Assembly: GCA_964019415.1 (NCBI GenBank)
Contig: OZ025881.1
Coordinates: 2,979,780-3,043,779 of the forward strand
DNA: 64,000 nucleotides
Source: Ianthella basta
Lineage: Eukaryota; Porifera; Demospongiae; Verongiida; Ianthellidae
Reading direction: 5' to 3'
Below, one piece after another: positions 36,701 to 48,600 of this stretch; positions within the stretch are counted from its first letter, which is position 1; each line of letters begins with the position of its first letter. A program made the translations under genes and the position numbers. The notes under the pieces were generated by a model. It made no database searches. It was not told the origin of the DNA and was given only the letters and a program-made list of their open reading frames with translations.

Positions 36701-39700
36701 TTTAAACTTATCTACAGTCTTTAGTATTAATATCATTAATATATACATTTTATGTATACATAAATATTTATAAACAATGTACATATATTATAGTAGCTTA
36801 GACTTTCTATTATATTACCTGCAGGTTCCACTTGGTGTAATGATGAAGAATGAAAACAAATTGGATGAAATGTGCACCATCATGGAGGAATTACATGTGT
36901 ATGTCCCATCTGCACCAACCACCAGTAGGATTCACTTGGAATCAGGCGAAACATTGGAACACCGTGATGCCAAATTGCACCCAATTCTCTTCGTTGGTGA
37001 TCAGGTGACAGTTGCACGGGCCAGGGGGGCACAGGCCATCAGAGCCAGTCATGACAGTAATGCAGACAGACTGATGGGACTGATACCAGCAGTTGCTGAC
37101 TGGCACACACGAGTGATCTTACTGGAGGTATGCACATATATATAAATGCATGCACTGTAGATACAACTTGTTATATATTTATATTTATAATGCACTTTTT
37201 AGGTTATTTGGCATCAGCTTGTCAACCGTCAGTCCTCCAGTGAGAAGGGTACTCTTTGGCAGCTACGGAATCTGCTGAACAGAAGCTCAGTTTCCAATGA
37301 TCCCTCCACAAATGTGAAGGCTGCTGAGGATTTCTTATCAGTGGTTTTACATGCATTCATCACTACTGCAGGGGAAGTTGTGAAAAGTTCATCCACTACA
37401 CAGAATGTTGAGGAGGTGGCCAAAGCAGTTGTTGACACATTTGTGACGGTAAAGTGTTGCATTGATCACAGCCAATTGCAATTGCCAACAGCTAGCCCTG
37501 ATGGTGTGCAGGCTTATGCGAAGGAGGTATTGACACTTGGCCTGGTGTGGTGGGGATTTCATGATGCCATCAGAGAGGGGGATGGTGAGTGTGTCATCAC
37601 TTACTGGAAATTTCTGCTGTTGCTCTTTAAAGGGGATGGGTGCCGTAACTACAGCCTTGAAGCCGCAAAACTGCTTTTGGGTACAATCACTATGTCACCA
37701 CAGCAGTCTGCAGTGTTACAGTGGTCTAGGTTTGTTAACACACATGGGCGAGATGGATGTAACATTCCTATGGATCTACATTTGGAACACCTAAACAGGC
37801 GCTTTAAGACTGCCTTAGCTGGTTTACACTCAAACATCACACCAAAATCCATCAACCGCATTGGCAGATCATTGGGAGTGGTCAACCACATTTGCAGCAC
37901 TCTAGAGCAAGAGCTGCATTTGCGGAGTGTAACTGATTACCATCCAGTCCCCAGCTATCAGAAGGACTTCCAATTGGTGATGGATTGCATCTGTGAAGCT
38001 AAGGTCTTTGATCATGTAGCTGCGAGGGTATACAACACACATGCTTTCACATGTGGACGTTTCCAACAGGTGAACTTGAGTGGAATCACCGACTGGCTTC
38101 GTACTGTGTATCGCAAACTTTGATCCCAGAATTTCCATCAGCGCCATACTTATGCATGCATACCAATTGTACTATATAAGATAATGTTTTGCCGTTGCAA
38201 CACAGGTCAACTCAATTCATTACTCTTTGGAACATACAGTGCATGAACAAAGTAATTTACACACATCACAACAAGAACATTTCTTAATCATTTGAGTTGG
38301 GACTGCTTGTCCCATCAGGAAGTCACTGAACAATAGTTTGCGCCGACACACATCAGTATTCTCACCATAAGCTTGCATTTTTGCACTTGTGTGCTGCTTC
38401 CTTTTGGAATAGAACAGCATAGACTTTGCAGGTAGACCATCTCTTCCGGCTCTTCCTGCTTCCTGAACATACTCATCTATTTCAGCTGATGGACCCCAAT
38501 GAACTACCCGCCGTATGTCAGCACAATCAATTCCCATCCCGAAAGCTGTGGTGGCGATGACTACGCGCAAATTTGTCAACTGTGAGCAAAATGATGCAAT
38601 AATTTTTTCTTTCATTGACGTTGTGGATGCTCTAGTGTACATATCTACCATCCTAAATTGCTGTAGATCAGGGTAGGATGGCGGTTCAGTGAATTGCGTC
38701 CCCAATTCACTTCTCAAGCTTCTGTACATTTCTGCACAGTCCATGTAGCTGCTGCAAAAATAACTGTTTTTGGATGTTGCAATCGTTTTTCAGATAGCTC
38801 TGATGCCATCTCAGCGACAAATGCTGCCATGTCTGGCTGTTTAAAAACTGTGTAGAAGATGTTGGGCCTGTCTGGAGGCAAAGCAATTAGTGCTGGGTTT
38901 TGTAGATTTAAACGTGTCTCCACAGCCCTCAATGTGTCAACAGTAGCTGTTGCTGTCAAAGCTAGAACGTTAACATGTGAGGGTATCACACTGCGCAATT
39001 CGCCCAAATGTGCATAGGCAATCCTGAACTCATCTCCCCTAAAAGAAACCAGTAGGAAAAATAAGTGACACGCATACTGAACAGCAATATGACAACTCTA
39101 TACAGCATCTCTCTCCAGTCTTGATTGACACTCACCAAGTTTTGACACAGTGGGCCTCATCCACAACAAATGCCACCAAGAATTTCTTGTACCGCTCTGA
39201 TAGCAGCATGTTCCTGAATTGGGGGTTGCAAATGATGTTCTCCGGGCTGATAAACACAAGTTGAACCTCTCCCTTTAGCACTCGCAGTACTGCTTCTTGG
39301 TCCTCTTGCGCTTCGCCAACAAACTCGACAGACATGCCAAGGGGTTCAAACTTGCTTCTCTGATCAATCATACGCGACGTCAGAGGGCTTACACACACTA
39401 CAATACTTCCATTTCTGCCCAGCACACGATCGAAAATGAGCGGTAGAGCCGCGTAGATTATCGACTTACCGTAACCCGTTGGCAACGAGACAAAAGTGTC
39501 TCTCCCACTCAAAAACGTCCTGATCGCTTCATCCTGCTTCTCCTTGAATACTCCTACTCCAAACAATTCAGCAACGTCTGAAAGCACTTGCGTAGGATCG
39601 CTAGAACTCATCGTCTTGTCGCTCCCGGCCGATCTGTAACACTTTCCCGTTAACAACGCGACTTTACCATGAATATCGTTATTACCATGGTTACTGAATA

Positions 39701-41567
39701 TTAATGAGCCCCAACTTCCGTGGGGCTCAGAACAAAAACGGTATAGGCAGTTGACCAGACCCATTTCTCCGCGATTGCGCAATAATATGCGCGCGGAGAA
39801 ATAGGGTCTGGAACCGAGACTAGTGTTCTAGTGCCAAGTAGGTTAAAGAAAAAGGTGCCAGATGCTATAACAAGCAGCTGCGATCTGGGGAGTACTACAC
39901 AACCACAAGAGGCTATCAGCATGCATCACACCAATAATAAAATGCAACAATCAAGTCATGTGACTGTAAATAATGGATAAGCTTGAGACATGGTCCTTTA
40001 TCCTTGGCATGTATGGTTGTGTTAGATACACATGTGACAGTATTTCATCTAATCACAGTATGACAACTTGACCCTGTATAAGAGTCTGTTCTTACTTGAA
40101 AATGCATCTCGTAGCCATCTTCAGTTCTTCCTATAGATAATAGTATGGTGGAGGAAGGGCAGCAAGCAATGTACAGCAAGTATATAGACACTATATAGAT
40201 GCCAGTTCAATCTTAGCATCCATGGCCTGCACTCAATCACAGCTGACACGCACTCAACAAATGGTGCTGCTGCTATCCCTGCATTGTTAATGAGGAGGTG
40301 AAGTGGCAAACCTTTCTGGTTGTAGTCTTCAGTGAACCTCTTTACAGACCGTAAAGATGCCAAGTCCAGAGGCATGAACTCCACACTGATGGACTTGTCT
40401 GGATGCTCCCGAGACACCTCCTCAGTCATGCGAGTGATGGCCTGAAGTGGATTAAGCATGTGAAGGCTTCTTTGTCATGATCTATCGCAAACTCTATTGG
40501 CACATATATGAAACATGGGCTTCTATACAGAGTGACTTCTTGGGAAGGTAGAAGCCACACCAAGTGTACATAATGCATCTGATACACTGAAATCCATTTA
40601 AAGGTTGATAATGCACTTTCAGAGTGCCATTGATAGAACAATATGTGGCATGTGTGTATATAAGGCATAATTTTAATAGGCACTCATGAATGTATTGGTG
40701 GAGAAAACCACACACTTATGTACAGTATAGAGCTAATGGATGCAGCCATGTATGTGAATATATGCCTGTATCATGAACACATTCGATATAACATTGTATA
40801 CACAAACAATCATTGCATGGGACTGCAATGCCATGGTAGTCTCCAACCAAGTGTACTCTGTACAACAGGCATACCTAACTTCCAACAATATGGCACACAC
40901 ACACACACATATACATAATACACTTTAGGGTCTGTTAGCTGCATGCACAGTAGGAGCTGCTATGAGAACTTGGGGATAAGGTCAGTGAGCTTCACTGTAG
41001 TAGAAGCAAGTATATACAGTGAAGCCTGCCTAAGTGTGGGCCATGCAGTTAGCTATAACTAGCCTTTATAGAGAGGTGGCTGCATTACAGAGGAAGCCGG
41101 CCTGCAATGTTTTAGCTAGTGCTGTGTTACTGCTACTTAGGGCCAGGCGCAGGGAGTTTAAAGTTGGCTGTTGTGAGAGTGCTCAGGCAGCTGCCTTGCA
41201 CAGTGACCACCTGCATGAGACGGTTCTACTGAGGGCTACTTAGTATCTTCTCGTGATCGAGGGCCACTAGATGGACTACATTCGCATTGAAAGGAAGCCA
41301 CGAAATAGCACAATATCAGCTGATTCACTAGCTATGCGTTCCAGTCGAGAAATACGAGCAATCTGCAGCTGAAACGCACGCATACGAACTAGTTGCGTGC
41401 TAGCTCACATTTCTGGCCCTCTCCCCGCTCCTACACGCAATGGTGACATGCGCTCCCAAGACAGCCAGTCCCTTGGCCGTCTCGTATCCAATCCCAGTAT
41501 TTCCGCCCGTCACAACGGCCACTCTACCGCTCTGGTCAACCTCGGGATAGGACAAACGAGCACCCAT
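30728..41567 (-). CDS. SDR gene B, RDH/WWOX/DHRSX-like (8 exons; exon 2 donor altered)
   Basis: Exons on the minus strand: 41409-41567, about 40258-40441, 40096-40130, 33767-33958, 33297-33371, 31912-31987, 31226-31352 and 30728-31010. Lengths and phases are identical to gene C (1131 nt, 376 aa if spliced like C). Catalytic and cofactor motifs are kept: [12 protein letters not shown], Ser and YCNSK. The exon 2 donor reads TTTG|TTGAGT, whereas C, D and E have TTTG|GTGAGT. A GT exists one base earlier, but using it would shift the frame and reach a stop at the exon 3-4 junction. Intron 3 carries the 5.4 kb transposon and intron 5 a LINE fragment. B may be a recent pseudogene or use a non-canonical donor. 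Confidence 0.8.
32692..33197 (+). mobile_element. 5'-truncated non-LTR retrotransposon (LINE) fragment with 12-bp TSD
   Basis: The 506-bp insert is flanked by ACATGTGCAGAG at 32680-32691 and 33198-33209; gene C has the single-copy site near 11376. The plus strand encodes the C-terminus of a reverse-transcriptase polyprotein ([20 protein letters not shown], then [18 protein letters not shown]), a tail I associate with LINE RT proteins of marine invertebrates. The 3' end is AT-rich, finishing in TTTTAAAAAAAC. This is a typical target-primed insertion with most of the element missing. The clade was not determined. Confidence 0.85.
34662..38123 (+). CDS. DUF6589-like transposase, 7 exons, one premature TAA
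   Basis: Exons: 34662-35078, 35167-35607, 35690-35836, 35949-36454, 36550-36652, 36825-37127 and 37203-38123. All are GT-AG and the frame is continuous over 2838 nt (about 945 codons), except for an in-frame TAA at 35001-35003 in exon 1. The N-terminus has paired cysteines (CCFC...CYNC, zinc-finger-like). Exon 3 has [19 protein letters not shown]. Exon 4 has an acidic stretch followed by [13 protein letters not shown]. Exon 6 has [20 protein letters not shown] and VADWH. Exon 7 has [10 protein letters not shown]. The Asp residues in GDN/GDQ and the Glu in LEHLN are candidate DDE residues (inference). The family assignment rests on motif recall. The ATG at 34662 is the first in frame. Confidence 0.75.
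38220..39611 (-). CDS. RecQ-like SF2 DNA helicase of the transposon, one frameshift
   Basis: Two exons on the minus strand: 39136-39611 (ATG at 39611) and 38220-39038. Helicase motifs in order: [11 protein letters not shown] (Walker A), [10 protein letters not shown] (Ia), [11 protein letters not shown] (DEAH), LTATATVDT (III), [20 protein letters not shown] (V) and [10 protein letters not shown] (VI). A RecQ-type zinc-binding end follows ([10 protein letters not shown] ... CSCCDVC). No winged-helix or HRDC domain is seen. The reading frame changes at an A-run at 38756-38760 (T-run in the gene), before motifs IV-VI, so this copy looks inactivated. Its presumed role is strand separation during transposition. 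Confidence 0.8.
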
Positions 41568-41839
41568 TCTATTTCAACTTCGCACTCCACTGTATTGATC
41601 TCTGCGACTCAGCTGTGTTTTGGGGCAAGTTCCTGTCTGCGCAGTGGTGTACGTACCGTGTGTGCTTTAAGTACTGTAATTACGTCAGTGTAAAGTATTC
41701 AACCCATTCACACTAGCTATACATGCGGCTTGCAGCCGCATAACTCAATACACTTGGGTTACAGTAGCTATGCAGACGGTCAGAGTGTCTCGGTTCCTGC
41801 AAACAATAGCCAATATCTGTTCGGTCTAGCTCTCTTGCA

Positions 41840-42650
41840 TGCAGGTGCATGGTCCCAGAGAGTCTGCCTGCATGCCTTCTCTTCCTTCTCTTCCTTCTTC
41901 CTTCTGCTAATGCAGTCAGTTGCCACCTGTCTGTTGTTCAATTCCTGTATAGTTTGCTCCTGAAGGGCTTCCTGAACGAGACTCTGTTAGCTGCCTGTCA
42001 ATTTGCTATTCCATCTCACTGTGACAGTGCATACTCTGTTGAGAGGGCAGTAGTTCATGAGCAACGTTCTCCCACATTGAGAGACCAGCAGTTCTACATT
42101 CTCCTACATTGAGAGACCAGCAGTTCTACATTCTCCTACATTGAGAGACCAGTAACTGTTACTGAATACTTCATGAGCATGCATATGCCCGGCGGAACAG
42201 CCCAGGCTGCCCAGGCCATGGCCTGACCAGAGTTTTAGGCCTGGCCATTCTTTTGTATAGCAAAATACTTGCTGGCCTGCGCATGTGGTCATCTAGGTAA
42301 GATTGTCTTGACGTGCGCGGCCTGACCACCTTTAAAGTGCTTCTTCCGGGCCTGATGAGTAGGTTAATGCATATACTCCTAAACTTTGCAATAATATAGG
42401 TGTGACTGGTTCCTGTGACAATGCAAGGGATCGATAAGACAAGGAAAAAGTGAAGGTTTTGGGGGTTGAATTCTCTGGTGTACAACATACCTCCACAAAC
42501 TGCCAATTAACATCGTCAGTGATTGACACTGCTGTATAGCTGAGGTTTTAGCAGGTTGGCAATTGCTGTATAGTAGACAATCTCCTCCTTGTTCAATTCT
42601 AGGTCAAATGCTGCATTTCTTGGCTATGGCAGACCTTTTAGGATACAGTC
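41840..42650 (-). pseudogene. SDR pseudogene relic 2 (exon 7/8 remnants)
   Basis: Paralogue of the relic at 14690-15400. An exon 7-like stretch lies at 42524-42650, an exon 8-like start at about 42370-42420, and a tail piece around 41890-42040. The same interruptions (early stop, intervening repeats) are present, so the gene was dead before the block duplicated. Confidence 0.75.
42062..42155. repeat. 32-bp minisatellite in SDR relic 2
   Basis: Three units of TTCTCCTACATTGAGAGACC plus spacer in tandem. The block 1 counterpart at about 14860-14920 has fewer units. Confidence 0.75.
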
Positions 42651-42904
42651 ATATATACTTGAAGCAAAGTACAGGCAAATAGGTGTATAGTACTTGACCA
42701 TTATCACATCACATGCCCTGTCAAGCAAGCATATACTTCTGAAACATTAGTGTACAAAATATACTGGATGTGCAAACCTGTGCTATGGCACTAGTCTGAC
42801 AAGCTATATAGACACAACCGGAAATAATTATACTTTCAGTTGTCCTTTAATGCAAAGCATGTATATACAGTGCAAGTTGCAAAATACAAGGGTATTGAAG
42901 CTAT

Positions 42905-42945
42905 AAAATAATGTAATGTAATATAATATAATATAATATAATGTT
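42905..42945. repeat. TATAA-type microsatellite
   Basis: A run of TAATA/ATAAT units is directly visible. Confidence 0.8.
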
Positions 42946-43269
42946 TTGGGACTTTGGGCACCCTGTGGCACAGACCATTGGTAAGATGTCAAACTTAAGG
43001 GAAGTTTAACGATTTTAAATATGACAGAATTTTTAATTAGGTCTTTGTTTACGTGCAAGGTGGCGCCAAATTGCAAATATAAAATGCCATAGCCCCATAT
43101 CATTGCTATAGCACATTTATACTAATAGTGGGTGTTATAATAATTTAATATGAAAATCCAGCAAATGCTCACGAAACTTTGTAGGCAAGTGCAAGTGGTC
43201 GATGAGGCTGTGCACTCAGCAGGGATTAGTAATTAAAGACTCTGGTGTTCAAGTAGAAGGCTGACAATC

Positions 43270-43370
43270 TAGTGTGACGTCATGGAGCGGTGACGTTTTA
43301 TTGTGACGTTACGCAAACGTCACACCCTAGTCGATCAGAAATATAGGGTTCGTTTCGTGACGTCACCTTT
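43270..43370. promoter_or_regulatory. Cluster of CRE-like (TGACGTCA/TGACGT) sites
   Basis: Within about 100 bp there are two full TGACGTCA palindromes (near 43275 and 43358) and three half-sites (GTGACGT or ACGTCAC). This resembles a CREB/ATF-responsive promoter and stands just upstream of a GC-rich stretch with a short ORF on the plus strand. Function is inferred from motif density only. Confidence 0.45.
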
Positions 43371-43379
43371 CGCACCTCA

Positions 43380-43820
43380 AGGACCCCCTTGAAGCGGCTG
43401 GCAGGAAGAAAGGGCCGCCGCACACGCTTCTCTTTGGCACCCAGTGCCAGGAACTGTGTGCAAGCGCCAAGGGCGCCTCGGAATTTGGGGGTTACGCGAG
43501 CGTGAGAGAGTTTCCAGACGATTCTGAGTGCCTACTGCGCGAAGACAGCGAATCAGTGGGTACTGGGAAGACACACGGCCTTTGTGGAGGCAGAGCCTTG
43601 AGGAAGTGTTCCGAGAAACGTTGCCGTATTGCCAGCGGCGTACTCTTCAACCATTAGCCAAACGTGGGTCGATTCCACCCGGACGCGTATACGGTAAGCA
43701 GGAGAGCACTCATGCACAAGTTGGCCTGCTGCGAGTCAATGCGCTCGACTGGATGAAGGCTCTTCTGGGCAAAGGCTGTACTTTGCTTGCCTGATTCGGT
43801 GAAAGAAATAAACTCCCATG
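43380..43820 (+). other. GC-rich stretch with unrecognised short ORF and AATAAA
   Basis: From 43528 to 43794 the plus strand is open for 88 codons (TRRQ-like basic start, then WRQSLEEVFRETLPYCQRR and ending ALDWMKALLGKGCTLLA). The frame has no ATG at its beginning. A polyadenylation-type AAATAAA follows at about 43807. An open frame also exists on the minus strand (43377-43574). Base composition is distinctly more GC-rich than the surroundings, and the CRE cluster lies immediately upstream. I do not recognise the product. It could be a terminal exon, a transposon piece or non-coding. Confidence 0.35.
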
Positions 43821-44282
43821 CGGCTCATTGTGTATGTGCCTGTACACTACAGCTTTCCGTAGCGTGTATTGCACCATAGACTTTAGCTATGGTGGCATTT
43901 CACATGCATAAATATAGCCATATGCATTGACACCACACACTTCCAGTGTGTGTGCACCTTGCATTTCTTCACTTACCCACTGGCACACTCACCACAGAAG
44001 GCAAGCTTTCTTACAAGTGCTCCATCACCACCACTGACTTCCACACTCACATAATATTATGGTGAGACAAATGGTGATAGGGTATTTGTACAGAATCCTG
44101 CCAAAGACAAGCTAGCGCGCAAGTGCACAACTGCCAGCACTGACTGCCACATGCAAATACATGTACAGCAAACATCACCATACATCTATAATGTCACATG
44201 CCCAAATATTATAATATTAATATACAACCACTACATGCTACTATCCCATGACACCACTACCACCACCATGCACCATCATTAC

Positions 44283-44690
44283 AGTGTAAGTTGCAATCTG
44301 CGCATGCAGTATATGTGCAAGTGCTACTAGGTACAAGACCACCAGTGCAAGTTGTCAAGGGTAACCACCCCAAGTGCAGGTAGAGTGTTTGTGCTATATA
44401 TATATACACCACCAGCACCATCTACACCACCACCACCACCACCACCACCACACAGTGCAAGTTGCAATCTGCGCATGCAGTATATGCGCCAGTGCTTCAA
44501 TGAACAAGGCCACCAGTGCAAGTTGCCGAGAGTAACCACTCCGAGTGCAAGTAGAGTGTTTGTACTAGTTGAAGGAAGGAAAAAAAACACCAGCGCAAGT
44601 TGCTGAAGGTCAAGGGGACCGGGCACCTGCATCGATTGGCATGCAGTGGGGGACCACTATGAATGCAAGTACAGTGTTAGTGCTAGTCGA
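44283..44690. repeat. About 170-bp degenerate tandem repeat with CCA-rich spacer
   Basis: The motif AGTGCAAGTTGCAATCTGCG with GCATGCAGTATATG starts near 44286 and 44454, and a third partial unit is near 44590. A (CCA)n run is embedded at 44405-44455. No gene is seen from 43860 to 44960. Confidence 0.65.
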
Positions 44691-45692
44691 ATGGCACAAG
44701 TTGGAGCAGGATGCAGCAACAGGTATGCAACTTGCACTGGTTAGCGATTCCAAATCAATTCCCATTCCAAATTCCTCGCGTACCTTTGAACAACATGGCG
44801 CGTACATAAACAAATGGCACCCTCTACTGTGTTCACGCGAAGCGATTTCCACAGACAAGAAGCAATCTCGTGATTTTTTAAGGTTGCCAAGTGTAAAAGA
44901 TAGATGAAGGCTTTCAATACTGGTTGAAGCTAGTTTGTAACGTTTACCTTGTAGTTTGTGTTGCCGATTTAACTTGCGATAACAGCTTACTTAACGTGGT
45001 TTAACAGAGTTGTAAGTTAACAGACTTGCTCAACACTGTTAATCCAAGTAATGACTGTATAATCATAATTATTCATCATATCAATATTGATATTCATGGT
45101 GCCATATACAAACTGTACAAATGTACTGTAGGTTTCAGGCTAGGAACATAATTAATGTTTTGGAAATCACTTCAACCTGGAGCAAGATGAAGGACTGCCC
45201 ATTGCTCCTATCTTGGATTGCATGCTGCAAGATAAATAAATAGTTTGCTTTGCACATAGTCCCAGGCATCAATCAAATAGTAGACATTCAGCTGCCTATA
45301 TGCATCCCGTGCATGCATGCATGTAGACTTCAGGAAGGAGTACATGTGTGCTTCTGCGTGTGCATGCACGCACAAATCATTTATATTGCTGACTTCTGCA
45401 TGCTACAAAATGTGCAGAAGAACTAGTACTAGAATGCAGCAGTCAGTACACACATGCAAGCTCATGAATAAGCTACTATACTGCTGTATGTACGTACATT
45501 TGTGTGCATATAGTTGAATGAGAATATACTGTGAGGTATAAGCACATTTGTATGTTGTTAGTACTGTTCTAGCTATGGTGTACATGAAGCATGCAAGCCA
45601 TTTACAGGCACGAGAACAGAATAGAGGGCATTTTGTGTACAGTAAGGTGATAGTGAAGAAGCCTTACAGCAGATGGCTAGAGTTTCTAAAGT

Positions 45693-48600
45693 TCAATTCA
45701 ATTTTCAATTCAATAACCAAAATGGATACATCTCCAATACTGGAGGTCATCCCTATACTTATACACTGATATGTTAGCATGGCAAGTAGTTAGTTATACG
45801 ATATAGAAGCTATTTAAAATTATCTGTCCATCTTGAGCGTGGTCTTCCTCTTGGTCTCTTCCCCTCCATCTCTCCAACAAAAACTTTCTTTGTTAACCTC
45901 TCATTGCTCATTTCTTCCAGTCTAACCCTCCACTTCTCCTGCCTTCTCTTCACTGCATCCAAAACACTTTCTTGTCTCAACTTCTCCCTAATGTCTACAT
46001 TTCTCATCCGATCCAACCTAGTCACACCTTCGATCCGCCTCAACACCTTCATCTGGGTGGCCTGCACTTTCAGTTGCTGCTGCTTAGATAGAGTCCACGT
46101 CTCACAACCGTACAATAATGTTGGCATCACTGTGGCATTCACTACTTTCAGCTTAGTGCTCCTGCTCAATTCCTTCCTTCTCAGTACTACATCATTCAAC
46201 CCTCCGATCACCCGTGTTGCACCCCCAATCCTTGCCTCTACTTCCTTCTCCATTCTCCCATCACTACTAATCATCACACCCAAGTACTTCATTACATCTA
46301 CCTGTTCTATTACCTCTTCATCAATTTTGACTTCACATTCCTCTCTCTTCCTTGCAATCCTCATCACTTTAGTCTTTATCCAATTCACCCTCAGCTCCCA
46401 CCTGCTCAGCACATCACTCATCACCTGTAAATTGTGCTGTAGCCCTTCCACTGATTCTGCCATTACCACCATGTCATCCGCAAAAAGGAGTAGCCCTACA
46501 TCACCAGTTGACAACTTCACCTCCCTCAGAAACTGCCTTCTTGCCTCCCTCGTCACACTGTCGATAAACACATTAAAGAGCCATGGTGAGAGAGTGCAAC
46601 CCTGCCTCACACCTCTATGCACCTCAAACAACTCTGATTCCATTTCCCCAACTTTCACCTTGGCCCTTCCGTTGACATACAGTGCCTGAATTGCCCTTAA
46701 CAGCCTTCCTTTCACCCCATAAGCATATAGCACTTTCCACAACTTTTCCCTGCTTACATTGTCGTATGCCTTTTCCAGATCCACAAAAGCCATGTATGTT
46801 TTCTTATCTTTCTCGATGGTTTTCTCCACAATTTGCTTGACTGCAAAAATTTGGTCATTGCACCCCCTGCCAGTTCTGAAACCTCCTTGCTCGTCCATCA
46901 CTTTGTCAACTGTTGCCATCTTCACCCGCTCATTCAATACCCTCGCAAACACCTTACCAACAATACTCATTAGACTAATTCCTCTGTAGTTTGCACACTC
47001 TAGTCTGCTTCCTTTCTTGTGGACTGGTACTACCACTGCATTCTTCCAGTCTCCAGGGGCTACCCCCACTCTCCACACCAAATTGAATACAGCTGCCATC
47101 CTCTCTATCACCACTTCACCCCCTGCTTTTAACATCTCAGGCAGAATCCCACAAATACCAGGTGCCTTTCTCATCTTAAGCCTCTTCACCCCATTTCTCA
47201 CTTCCTCCTTCATTATTCCCATATCATCCTCCTGCATTGCCTCACTACACTGTGTGTCTGAGAGGGGCTCTCCCACTTCATGGAATAACTCTTCAAAGTG
47301 CTCTTTCCACCTGCCAATGACTTCAACCCCCTCTGACAATACTTGACCATTCTTACCATTAATGTGAGTCATACTCTCCTTTGTCATCCTGTTTCCATTC
47401 ACCCTAGCCCAAAAACGTGGCTGATTGCCTTTTGCATCCTTCTCCAATTCCTTCCCAAACTGCACCCACTCATCATTTTTAGCCTTTCTGACTAATTTCC
47501 TTGCCTCTAGCTTTGCCTCATTGTACCTTTGCCTAGCTTCTACATTGCCAGTGTCCAGCAGCCGCTTATACAGCACTTTCTTCTTTTGCACTGCACTCTT
47601 CACCTCCTCATTCCACCATCTTGTTCTCTTTACCTGTCCACTTCTCCACCTCATTGTCCCACACACCTTCGTTGCCGCCCCCACTATACCTTCTTTCAAC
47701 TCCTTCCATGCCAATTCAACATCCTTTCCTAATGCACACCCACCAGCTCTAGCTTCCTCATACAGTTCAGCAATCACTGCCTGGTATTCTCTTCTCACCC
47801 TATCATCCTTCAAATTGCGAATTTTAATCTTCTATCTCCCCCTCACTTGACTACTGTTCTTCACTCTCCTAGCCTTCAGCTTTATCTTCATCAACACTAG
47901 GTAATGGTCACTTCCTATTTCTGCCCCCCTCACTGCCTTGACATCCATTACCTGCTTCCTAGCCTCCTTTCCCACCAAGAAGTAGTCAATAAGGGACCTG
48001 AGCCCTCTGCCTCTACATTCCCAAGTGTACTTATGGATTCTTTTGTGTGGGAACCATGTGTTAGAAATCCACAGATTGTACTCATTACAAAACTGCAGCA
48101 GTCTCCTCCCATTCTCATTGCACACTTCCTCACCATACCTACCAAGGACTTCACCCCAGATACTTGTATCATCACCCACTCTAGCATTCATATCTCCCAT
48201 CACAACCAATAAGTCACCACTCACCACTCTTCCAACAGTCTCTTGCAGCCTCAAGAAAAACTCATCCTTGCTAGCATCGCTACAGTCCTCGGTGGGCGCG
48301 CATACTTGCACCACAGACACCCACACGCCCTCTATCTTCAACCGTATCGTCACAATTCGTTCGTCTACACACCTCCATTCCTTCAAAAACCGACCGAATC
48401 TTTCTGACAGCAAAATCGCCACACCCGCTTTCGCTCCACCTGTCTACACGCCCGAATACACGCACGTAGTATCCCCAATCATCCTCATACCGTTTCCTCT
48501 CACTTTCGCTTCACTGACACCCAACACCTCCAGCCGATACTTCTTCATTTCAGCGACCAGCTCCTGCTCCCTTCCGTTCAACGTTCTTACATTCCAACAC

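Larger units (their letters stand above)
34424..39822 (+). mobile_element. 5.4 kb helicase-encoding DNA transposon (AcademH-like)
   Basis: The element is bounded by TAGTCTCG and its exact inverse, with 9-bp duplications GTGTTCTAG at 34415-34423 and 39823-39831. Gene C (near 12588) and the relic at 15965 show the unoccupied site. A second inverted block (AGGGTCTGGTCAAC...TTTTTGTTCTG) lies inside each end at about 34491-34526 and 39728-39762. Two convergent genes fill it: a spliced transposase-like gene (plus) and a RecQ-like helicase (minus). Their stops are about 100 bp apart and each starts next to one end. DUF6589-like transposase plus SF2 helicase suggests the helicase-bearing Academ lineage; that name is from memory. 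Confidence 0.8.
25516..42835. repeat. Segmental duplication block 2 (genes D, B and SDR relic)
   Basis: This is the paralogue of block 1. Homology starts at the shared stretch just after 25510 and runs to about 42835. Inserts specific to this block are a 0.84 kb piece at 26217-27053, a 63-bp MITE at 30319-30381, a LINE fragment at 32692-33197 and a 5.4 kb transposon at 34424-39822. Block 1 has the unoccupied site for each of these. Confidence 0.85.
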
